Positions 36,601 to 46,483 of a DNA stretch of 64,000 bases are shown here, piece by piece (positions within the stretch are counted from its first letter, which is position 1; each line of letters begins with the position of its first letter). Made by a program: the position numbers and the translations under genes. Under the pieces are notes generated by a model. The model worked only from the letters and a program-made list of their open reading frames with translations, made no database searches and was not told the DNA's origin. This stretch comes from Pestalotiopsis fici W106-1 (lineage: Eukaryota; Ascomycota; Sordariomycetes; Amphisphaeriales; Sporocadaceae), in contig NW_006917096.1 in the NCBI RefSeq assembly GCF_000516985.1, forward strand, positions 543,606-607,605. Direction: 5' to 3'.

Positions 36601-37536
36601 ACGTTGAGTCGGTATCCCAATTCCGTGCCTCACCGAATGGGACTCCGCTCTTGGACGGACCTGTCGCAGCGATGCACCTCAAATGGTGATCACGTACGAT
36701 GTGGCGGGCAAGTTTCACACACATAATAGCCAAATGGGATGGGATTAATGGGGGAGAGACCCTGGATCGTCTGTGCGTTCGGTGGTGTGCGCCGCGCACT
36801 GGGGAGAGAAAGAGACAGAGAGAGAGAATTGAACCTCATCCCTCGTGACGTCTGCCCCTGCGACATGCGTAAATGTATAGGTACTTTGGGATGGAAAGAC
36901 CCGCCATTTCAGTGACGAACTTTTGTGTCTGTGTAAGGGTTCACAACCTTGACTGAGAAAGCGCATGATGATCTATCTCCAGGGCTGCTCTTGCTGTACC
37001 TGAATTGGCTTGCTAATCCATGCGGGGTGAATCTGGTCCAGATTGGCGGGTACTTCAGCACGTTTTTTTTCTCTCCCTCCCACTCTCAACGTCGATCGGT
37101 ATTATTTGCCTAGGTGTGGGTAGAGGACAAAAAGGTATTTGTCGTACTATCGTGACTTCTTATCGTTGATCACAGCTGTCACCGCAAAGTGTCGTGATGA
37201 TCTACAAGGCAAGGCGCAAATAGTCGTGGCCGACATGAGCTAGCTAGATGGATAGAGTGGACTCTCCGCATGCGCGCGCGCGCCCGCGCTTGTTCATTCC
37301 CGTACCTGACAGTTGAGCTAAATAAACAGCGTCCATGTTGTTTCGTCATCACTCCAGGATAAGCTATCTCATCAGTGCATGCGAAACCGTTGGAATGTTC
37401 CCTGAAGAGCTCTTTGCACTACAAATCCTCCCTTGCTCAAGCACAAAAACTGGGATATACCCAGATTTGATTATAGGTCTGGGGCGGACAAGGTTGGAGG
37501 GTCGGCTACCCCAAGGCCTTGTCCTTGGCCATGCTA
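33605..37536. other. Intergenic region up to the transposon block
   Basis: The first few hundred bases are the likely promoter of the minus-strand EEP-jacalin gene. An 18-T run lies at 34075-34092. Short frames (for example 35021-35584, 36104-36406) have no recognisable domain. A GCGCGCGC string occurs near 37275. Composition is normal until the inverted repeat at 37537. No gene seen. Confidence 0.45.
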
Positions 37537-37576
37537 TCCCTTTAAACTCGGAAATCGGGTCGTTTTGGTACGTACC
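37537..37576 (+). repeat. Left terminal inverted repeat
   Basis: Begins TCCCTTTAAACTCGGAAATC and ends GGTACGTACC. It matches the reverse complement of 40004-40043 at all 40 positions. Confidence 0.93.
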
Positions 37577-38756
37577 ATGATTTCCACTTATTGAACCAGT
37601 CAAAAAACAGATTTGACCGCTAAGCCATACTAAATTATATATAATTTAGGTCGTGTATTATATTTTAAATTAATATAACGCGTCGGTTAATAAATTAATT
37701 TAATAGCTAATTAAAAAGTTTTAATTAATTAAAAAAGTCCGATTTTATATATTTAAAATGTGTGTTATTATAATTAAGCTTAGGTTAAAATGGGATTAAT
37801 TAATTAGTTTATTAGGATTTAGGGAAATAATAATATAATTAACGTATAGGCTATTTTTTATATAATTATATGCTTTATAAATAAATACCGCTAAAAGCTA
37901 TATTTTATCGATTTAATAAGCGGTGCTAATTATTTTAATATAGCTTATAAAAATAGGTTTTATAGCATTTTAAGCAGATATTTATAATTTTAGCGATATA
38001 ATCCTTTCGACGTAATATGTTAATAATTTAACGGAAACGCTATTTATAACCGTAATATAATTAGCGTTATTTAAATTATAATTTATAATAATTTTTTAAT
38101 AATTTATTAATAAAGAAATTATTTTCCGGAATTCTTATTAAAATTCCCTTTATATAATTATATTATAAAATAGGCAGCCCGTATTTTTCGATAAATTTTA
38201 GTGTTAATTATTTACGGTATTTAAGCTAAATTCGGCGTAAATCGTATTCGATCCAGCTATTTTTAATTATATAATTTTATTAGCGCTAAATAATATAAAG
38301 GTTTACGAGGATAATATTTATTATTAGCCAAAATTAGCAGGAATTCGATAATTATAATATATATTTATTAAATAAGAAATTATAAATTAAGGTTTATTAG
38401 CTATTACGCCGAAATCGCTTTATTTTTAAAAAATTAAATATTCGCAATTAATCCCCGATATTAACGCCATTTATTTTTTTATTATATATATGCTAAAAAG
38501 CTTAAATCGGGAGTTTTTTATAACGATTATATTACGGGTTTTTAAAATAAACCTAAATATAAGGGTATTAGGGTTTATGCTAATAGGAAACGTTAAATAA
38601 AATATTAAATTAAGCAAAGAATAATTAAATATAATCTTAAATTAATGTCATAAATATAATCGTTAAAGCGTATTAAATGCTTTATTTATAAGTAAAATAA
38701 ATGCTTAAATTAATTACTAAAATAATAATTATCTATATAAAAAATCCTTTTATAAT

Positions 38757-39053
38757 ATATATCCATTTATTCCCTCACTAATATCTTTAATCACCCAGCT
38801 TATAAGTAATTATCACGATATTCTGTTAATAATTATCGTTAGTGCTTAATAAGTATCACTCTGCCAAGGAGTAATTATCGCTTGCCAAGATCGTGTTCGT
38901 GTATATAGCTGTTATTAGCTGTGGGGAAGTAATAACACACTTGCTGCGGGGGTCGTGGTCTTTGTGTTGGCCTTGCTGCGCCTCTTGCCGACCTTTCTTG
39001 TCCTTTCTTCCCAATATGTTGGTATTATCCTGCAAGGGTGCATGTTCGTAACA
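38757..39053. other. Less-mutated island inside the AT-rich transposon (possible solo LTR)
   Basis: About 300 bp keep normal CA and TG dinucleotides while both sides are RIP-like. Read on the minus strand it starts TGTTACGAACATGCACCCTT, an LTR-like TG start, and TAATTATC-type strings recur within it. I could not find the other boundary or a target duplication, so solo LTR is only a suggestion. Confidence 0.4.
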
Positions 39054-40003
39054 AAAACTTTAATAGCTTTAACGATTTTTTTTTTAGTAAATTCCTATAT
39101 AAATAAAGATAGCAAAATATAAATATATTTCCGTAAAATTAATATAAAATTTATGCTTATTAATAAATTAAAGGGTATATTAATCCCCGAGCTTAGCTTA
39201 CCGTTTAGCGTACCGAATATTAGTGAATTTTATAAATAGCATAATTAGCTTTATAAAAAGGAAAAATTCGAATAAGGCTATTAAATTTATCGTTTTAAAA
39301 TTATCGTAAAGTTTTTTTTTTATTAGCTCGTTAATTAAATGCTAAAATATAGTGATTTTTTCGTAGCCGGCCGGTAAATCGTAAATCGTAAATAAATTAA
39401 TTAACCGGTAATAAAAACGGATTTTATAAAAAGGCTAATTTTTTGCTAATTATAATTAAGGGTAATTTAGCATAAGCGCCGGGTTAATAAACGCGGGTTT
39501 AAAATTAACGTTTTTATTTAGATTTATTAATTAAAAAGTAAGGCTTTTAGCTTTAACTGCTAATAACGGGATAATATTTAATTTATCGTTAACTGGCTTT
39601 TTTTTATTTTTTGCTTTTTCGTTTAATGCCTCGTTTTCGAGGTTTTACGCGTAATTTTATATAATTTTATCGCGGTTTTCGTAAAATTCGTTAAAGTTTA
39701 TTTAAGCGTTAATTTAGCAATTATATATATATATATAAATAATTAACCGGTATTAAGCTTTTTATTTAAGGAATTTATAGCTATGCTAAAAAACGGCGGG
39801 TTTATTATTAGGCGCGTAAATAAATAAAAAAGGTATAAAAACGGGAAACCCGCTATAAAACGCGTTATTTAGCTATTAAAAAAATTAATAATATAAAAGT
39901 TATTATACGCGAAAAAACGCGGTAATTTGCTTTATTAATATTATTAAATATAAAAAGCAATATATAAATATATATAGCCGATACCAAATATAGTGGGATT
40001 AGC

Positions 40004-40043
40004 GGTACGTACCAAAACGACCCGATTTCCGAGTTTAAAGGGA
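40004..40043 (-). repeat. Right terminal inverted repeat
   Basis: Begins GGTACGTACC and ends TTTAAAGGGA on the plus strand, the exact reverse complement of the left repeat. It is unmutated, although the interior a few dozen bases away is strongly AT-biased. Confidence 0.93.
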
Positions 40044-40049
40044 TAATAG

Positions 40050-40282
40050 TGTCAAATGGTGGATTATGGTTCCTATACACTGGGGTGTGCTTAAGCATAC
40101 GGATCAACCCTATAGTGTTTAGATAGATATACGGGACCTCCCGGGGATTAGCCGGGGCCACCTAAATAAGCGTATACCTTATTAAAACTAAAAAGTACAG
40201 AATATAAATTAATATATTATATAATTAATACCTATATTAAACTAATTTAAATTTTAATAGGAAAGCATTACTTTAATTAATA
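40050..40282 (+). repeat. 5' LTR of copia copy 1
   Basis: Starts TGTCAAATGGTGGATTATGG and ends TTAATTAATA, where the 3' LTR still has TTGATCAACA. So the ancestral LTR ran TG...CA. The first about 140 bp keep CA/TG dinucleotides; the rest is mutated. Confidence 0.93.
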
Positions 40283-42479
40283 ATTAAGAGTTTTAGTGCC
40301 TCCGCCGAAGCTACGAAAATAATAATTACGAAAAAAGCCGGAATCGGCCTAACGGCATTATTAAAAATAACTTCTAATTAAAATAATTAAAAATATACGT
40401 TTTAGATTTAGGTATAAATTACCGGATTAACTAATTATTTTAAAAATAAAACGACTTTAATTAAAACCTTAATCGAACCGGATATAAAAAAAACTAAATA
40501 TATAAAAACCGCGGTAGCGATTTTTAAAGCTATAAATAAAGGCGACGATCCGAGTATTTAAAATAAAAAAAACGGGGAATAAACGATAACGGATTTTACT
40601 AAAAAAAGTTAAAAGTCGTTTAATTTTAATTATAATTATTATAAAATAAAAAAGGCTATATACGCTAAATAATATACGGCAATTAAAAAGATTATAAAAT
40701 GGATAATTATTACGATTTTTTTAAACTTTTTTTTTACGTATTATTTAATTAATAAGCCTTTATATAAATAATATAAAAATTTAAAAGCTCGCTATAGCAA
40801 ATTAGCTATAAATAATAAAAAAAAAGTAAAAAAATAATATTTAAAAGCTTTTAAGCTTCCGAAAATATTAAAAAAAGCTATTAATTAAATTAATAAATAA
40901 AAAATAATTATAGCGAAAATTTAAATAAAATAAATAATTAAAATATAAAATAATTCGGCTTAGGCTATAAATTTCCTAAATATAATTATTTTAATTATGC
41001 TATAATAAGCCGCTTTTTATTAAATTTATAAAAAATAAAGTATTTTAAATAAAAATTTAAAATATTAAGTAATAAATAATAATTTTTATAAAAGCTTAAG
41101 CATTTAATAGCCGATTAGGCTAAAAATTAAAAAAAGCGTTTTCGTAATTTACGCTAATAAAGCTAAAAAATAGCCTTAAAACGGATAAAATAAAAACGTT
41201 TACCCCGTTAAAAATTAAATGCCTCCTTAATTAAATACGGCTAATTTATATAAAAAAAAATAAACGAATTATTTATAATAAAAAGCAAAGGGATATTAAA
41301 TGCCTTATTTGCTATTTTTTTTATACTTTTAATTTATATTTTTATATATTCCTAAAAAAAGCCTATTTAAATTTCGTCCCTAAAAATAAAATATAAGTAC
41401 GAATAAATAAAGCCTTTAAAAAAAACCCTAACCTATAAAAATAGGTTCGTAATATAAAAAAAATTAAAATTAGCCGAATTAGCATATTACGAATAACTAA
41501 AAAAAAAATCGCTTCTGATTAATATAAATTAATAAAACGGATAATTAATAGCAAATATATAAAGCAATTTTGCAGCATTTATAAAAAATTACCTTTTACG
41601 CCATTTAGTTATTTTAAATCTAGTAATAACGATTTTAATTATAAATATAAAAATAAGGCTTATTAATTATAAATAAGCTTTTAATTATAATTTTATTTAA
41701 TTAGGCGACCGGAAATTATTTATTTATAGGTACGATATAATAATTATATAGCTCGGATTTAAAATATTATTATTAAATAATATAATTTATTATTTTAGGT
41801 TATTAATTATATTAATATTATTTTATTAATTACGAAAACGAAAATATTATTAAGATAATAAAAACGACCCTATAATATTACGCAAAAAAAATAGATTTTT
41901 AATTAGTATACTTTAAAACCGATATAAATAATACGTTCTTGAATATAAATTTTATAAATTACTTTTAGCGTTATTTACTACTTACCGGAAAAAATATATA
42001 ATATAAATAAAAAAGCTATTATTAATTAAGGAAATTATACGATAATATTATAAAATAAGATATTTAGGCCCGGCAGCTTTCGAATACTTTATTTATTTAT
42101 TTTAAAAGGTAAAAATTAAAAGACTAACTATAATAAAATATAAAGCCTGCGTATTTGCAAAAATTACGCGTTAATTACGGCAAGCGCCACGGCTAATTAA
42201 CGAAAATTATAGCGAATAATTAGCTATAAATTTTTATAATTATACTAAAAAGATCGAAAATTATATATTTTAAATGCTAATTACTTATCGGTAAACGGGA
42301 TATATATAAAATTATTATTTTATAAAAAAGACTGCAATTATATTAATTAACGCTTTCCGATCGTTTTTAAATATAATAAAAACCTAATATAATATTAAAG
42401 TTAAAGTTATTAAATACGATAACGAAATTATAAAAATTAAATAAGTAATAAAAAAATACCTCGAAAATAAATATATTAA

Positions 42480-42900
42480 ATTCGAGCTTTTAGCATTATA
42501 TATATAAGCCTAAAATAAAGCTGCTAAACGCTTAAAAGGTATAATTAAAAAAAAGGAACGGGTAATACGTATTAGCGCAAAACTCCTTTATTAATTTTAG
42601 CCCAAAATCGGCAAAACCGCGGTATATTTATATAATCACACGCCGAATTATAATTCCCGATAGCGTATATTATATACAAAATTCTATAAAACAATTGCGA
42701 AAGCAAAAAAAATTCTAAATCCAAGCTATAAACCTAATTAAACCTATTTTAAAATATTCGGATATAAAGCATACGTAATAACGCTAACGGTATAACAAAA
42801 ATTCGGCCGTTTATAGCAATTAATACCTAAAATATAAATAAAATACTTAATCGGATATAGGTTATTTAATATTTATAAAATTTAAATTCTTAATTAAAAT
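42480..42900 (+). pseudogene. Copia integrase C-terminal region relic
   Basis: Translated with stops, the stretch reads KTAVYLYNHTPNYNS, then FYKTIAKAKKILNPSYKPN, then YFKIFGYKAYV, KFGRL and YLIGYR. This is the pattern of the post-catalytic part of copia integrases (pKTAvYL.NrTP, FGckayv, iGY). G-to-A and C-to-T changes account for the stops. Boundaries are approximate. Confidence 0.75.
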
Positions 42901-43729
42901 AAATTAATTAATATAAAAAATATAATTATAAATAAAAAGGAATTATACGACAAAAAATGGGATATATTTAAGGACGAGCTTCTAAATGCTAATACCCAGT
43001 TTATCGCTAATTTTATAACTAATTACGCAATATTTAAAAACGAGATTTTATAAAAACTAAAAAATAAAAATACCGCTATAAAAAATATCCTATTAGGCAA
43101 TAATTAAAATAATTAAAAAAAAAATAATAATTAAAAAAGTAAAAAAATAACGCTAAATAAAAAGGATAAATAATACCCTTTTATTATAGCGAAATTTGCC
43201 TTTTAAATTTTATTATAAATATTTTTATTAGCTTTATTAATATATAATATAAAGGCGATTACGATTAAAGATACGGCGCTATTAAAAAAAAAACCTAAAA
43301 TAATCCTATAATAAATAGTTTTTTTAGCTAGTTATAAAGCCGTTTTTAAAATAAGATAAAGCAATAATTAAAACAATAAAGCAAAGCTAAAACGCTTTTT
43401 TTATTAAAAGGTAAAAATTTATAAAGCGGAAATCCTAGCTTCCTTTAAATAGTATTATAAATTATATTATTATCCGTTTAGCAAATTATTCCTTTAAGCA
43501 AAAACTAATTATTTACAAAATTATAAAAATATACGATTTTAAACCGAAATTAATAAAAAGGATTTATAAATAAAAGGCAAATAAATTTTTAATTATATAT
43601 AGGTATACGTATATAAATTTAATAAATATAGGAAATTCTAAAAATATAAAGCAAAATTTATCGTTTGCGGTAATTAATAAGCGAAATCCTAAAACCAGGA
43701 AATTTACGCGGTTATATTAGCTAAAAAAT

Positions 43730-44300
43730 TATTTCGTACCCTAATCGCAATCGTAATAAAATTCGACCTTAAATTAATATAATACGACGTAATAAACGCG
43801 TTTATATACGCTTTTATTAATTAAAATATATTTATAAAAATGCCGGATAAATATTAAAAAAAAACGTTATATTATTATTAAATAAAGCACTTTATAAATT
43901 ACGGATATTATTATTGCTATAGCAAAGAAAATTTATAAAAATTTTAGCCGAAATCGGTTATATTTAAATATTATATAAGCTTTATGCATTTATTAAAAAA
44001 AGAGTGCTAGTTTTTTTTTACGTTAATAATATAATTATCGCATATAAAAATAAGGATAAAAAAGTTATTAATTATTTAATATAATATTTTATAAAAAAGT
44101 ATAAAATTAATAATAGCGAGCTAATATAATGGTTTTTTAGGATAAAAATAATTAGAAATCGTGCATTTAGAATAATCTGGCTTTTTTAAAAGGCTTATTT
44201 TAAAAAAATCGCTAAGCTTATAAATAAAAAAAAAATCTATATAACGCTAATAGGTTGCGAAAAATTTATATTTCGATTAATTATAGCGTTTCCTTATAAA
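43730..44300 (+). pseudogene. Copia reverse transcriptase relic
   Basis: The frame reads RTLIAIVIKFDLKLI-stop-YDVINAFIYA, matching the start of copia RT domains (..q.DV.nAFl.a). At 44019-44042 the catalytic box reads YVNNIIIA where active copia enzymes have YVDD. Both aspartates became asparagine by single G-to-A changes. Stops interrupt the frame throughout. Confidence 0.88.
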
Positions 44301-45078
44301 ATATAGAAATATTAAAAAAAAATCGGATTATTGCTATTCGCGGCTATATTTACGAAATTAAATATTATATTCGTAATAATTAAATTGGCTCGATTCCTTA
44401 ATAATTTAAGCTAAATATATTAAAAAGCTGCTAATCAAGCTTTAATTTACCTAATTAACACTAAAAAACTTTCGCTTAAAATCGGAGGATCCTTTAATTT
44501 AATAATTATTAATAACGCATTATTTGCTAATAATAATATTAATCGCAAAAATATTTAAATATTCGCTATAAAGCTATTCGGAAAATTAATTAATTAGCGA
44601 TTAAATAAATAAAATATAATTACTACTTTTATTATAAAAGCTAAATTATTTATTTTAGCGTAAATTATTAAAAAAATACTATTCGTTAGCCGATTATTAA
44701 AAAAATTATCGATATAGCTAAATAATAGCATTATTATTATTAAATATAATAATAAGCAAATTATTAATTTAATTAACGCTAAAATCGCGTTATTAAAAAT
44801 AAAGCTCCGTTATATAAATATTTATAATTATTAATTACGATAAAAAGCCTAAAAAAAAAGGATTAAAGTTATTTATAAACCTTTAAATAAAATAATAGCA
44901 AATAAATTAATAAAAAGCTTGCTAATAGGTAAATAGTAGAACTTTTTATAATAAATAAGATTTAACGTTACCTATCGTAATTAAAACGAATAACCCTAAA
45001 AAAAGCCATATCTTGCTAATTAGCAATTTTAATTTAAGTATAGCCAAATTTACGATAAATCGTGGATTTAAAGGGGTG

Positions 45079-45311
45079 TATTAAATAGTGGATTATGGTT
45101 CTTATATATTAGGGTATGCTTAAGCATACGGATTAACCTTATAGTATTTAAATAAATATACGGGACTTTCCGGGAATTAACCGGGGCCACCTAAATAAGC
45201 ATACACCTTATTAAAACTAAAAGGCGTAGAATATAGATTAATATATTATATAATTAATACCTATATCAGACCAGTTTAAACTCCAATAGGAAAGCACCAC
45301 CTTGATCAACA
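45079..45311 (+). repeat. 3' LTR of copia copy 1
   Basis: Same length as the 5' LTR (233 bp), and the differences I see are transitions. It starts TATTAAATAG where the other LTRs have TGTCAAATGG. From about 45262 to its end it is unmutated (CCAATAGG, GCACCACC, TTGATCAACA), the mirror image of the 5' LTR. Confidence 0.93.
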
Positions 45312-46483
45312 AGTAGGTATCTGTATAAAGTGGGGGGTTGAGCCAAGGGATGGAGAAAGAGAGGCGTGTCTATAGAATGTGACCCGAGTCCTGCAAGGAA
45401 AGTGCCGATTTCCACAAAGGAGAGATATCGTCTGATTTTCTGTGCAAAATGACTCGCGTGATGGATTCGATTGTCGTTCTTTTTAGATGATGTGGGAACA
45501 TGTAGGACAAATGTGCTTGCTCGTCCGCCTATCGCGTGATGCAGGAGCCTCACCTTTTTCGGCAGATAGTTTCTGTGGCGGCTGCCAGAACTAAAACATG
45601 CAGGCAAAGAGTGACTGTTGGCAAACTCTATGAAATTGGGATCTCGGTTTAATCGTGCTTCAATCACTGTAGACGGCTGAGCAGTTTTGAACGACATGTG
45701 GAAATGCTTTTTTCTGATCCCGTGTCTCTTCTCAGCCCGGGGAGGCTGGGAGGTGCATTTGGTGGGATTTTGGGTTGCTCGATCCGAGGACCATGAGTTG
45801 ATGTTAATGATAGTGAGCTGATTATCTGAGACGTTTCCGCCGTCATCAAGCTGGTTGTTTGAGCTTTGCGGTACTGTTGAAGTAGATGGCTCCTGTACCT
45901 ATTATTGCAGAGATCGGTACAACGAAAGCCAATGTTCCATGTCGAGATGCAGAATGATAAGCCGCTGTACTTCAATGGTACTAGGTGAGATACTACAATA
46001 TTCGGTCCTTGGGGTCCTCAATTGGTCTATCAGATCCAGTACTAGAAGTAAATGGCATTTTCATTCCAATTACAGCCTTTATTGTAGTCTGAGGAGCCAT
46101 GGTCGAGTTGATATTAATGTTCAACTCCTCAGACTATCGTACTTTATGTATGAACTCAGTATCTTTCTAATTGTCGTTGCTCAACAGAACCCATAGAACT
46201 ATGTTTAACTGGCAAAATTCTATTGATGCTATTGACTCTTGGGAACGATACATCTTGGTGGATTTGCATCGAGTCAAACATGTACATCTGTTAGGACAAA
46301 TTGCAAAAAATTGGCGATTCAATCTAGAAAGTGAAAGATATACATAAATCCTCAACAGTAGTGGCTAAAATGTACGTGGGTGGTGAATATGTCTATTTGT
46401 AAGGTTAATATTTACTTGTATACGCGGCCAAGGACAGGAAGTCTTGTGGGAGACTTTGACCTGTTGGCTTCATTATCCATCTC
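45312..46483. other. Host intergenic DNA right of copia copy 1
   Basis: Normal composition resumes at once after the AGTAG target duplication. Minus-strand frames at 45266-45697 (which enters the LTR) and 45664-45975 have no recognisable domain. An inverted-repeat cluster lies at 46085-46136. The last part is the 3' region of the arylsulfatase gene. Confidence 0.45.

Larger units (their letters stand above)
37537..40043. mobile_element. RIP-degraded DNA transposon with 40-bp terminal inverted repeats
   Basis: Perfect 40-bp inverted repeats bound a 2.5-kb, very AT-rich interior, and TA dinucleotides flank both ends (37535-37536 and 40044-40045), as in Tc1/mariner/pogo elements. Beyond the perfect part the similarity decays over about 15 further bases, as expected if mutation erased the rest. 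I could not recognise a transposase in any frame: stops are everywhere and codons are dominated by AT. The TA duplication favours the mariner/pogo group, but superfamily is inference. A less mutated island at 38757-39053 lies inside. The copia element at 40050 sits on its right edge. Confidence 0.85.
40050..45311 (+). mobile_element. Complete but dead Ty1/copia LTR retrotransposon (copy 1)
   Basis: Two 233-bp LTRs (40050-40282, 45079-45311) bound a 5262-bp element flanked by a 5-bp target duplication: AATAG at 40045-40049 and AGTAG at 45312-45316. A purine tract (AAAGGGGTG, 45070-45078) directly precedes the 3' LTR. Degraded coding relics run in the plus direction: an integrase C-terminal-like stretch (about 42.5-42.9 kb) lies before the reverse transcriptase (about 43.73-44.3 kb). 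That order defines Ty1/copia rather than Ty3/gypsy. Every frame is full of TAA/TAG stops, CA/TG dinucleotides are depleted and TA enriched, so no protein can be made. It is oriented left to right. Confidence 0.95.

Noticed and set aside
39865..40161. Minus-strand frame of 98 codons
   Set aside because: It crosses the junction of the DNA transposon and the copia LTR; chance open frame in the unmutated window.
37615..45262. AT-rich block considered as mitochondrial DNA insertion or centromere
   Set aside because: Precise LTRs, inverted repeats, target duplications and recognisable copia relics explain it as RIPed transposons.
40050..45311. Considered as a Ty3/gypsy element
   Set aside because: Integrase-like text precedes the reverse transcriptase, and no integrase can fit between the RT box and the 3' LTR beyond RNase H.
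45266..45697. Minus-strand frame of 143 codons
   Set aside because: It ends inside the 3' LTR of the copia element and has no recognisable domain.
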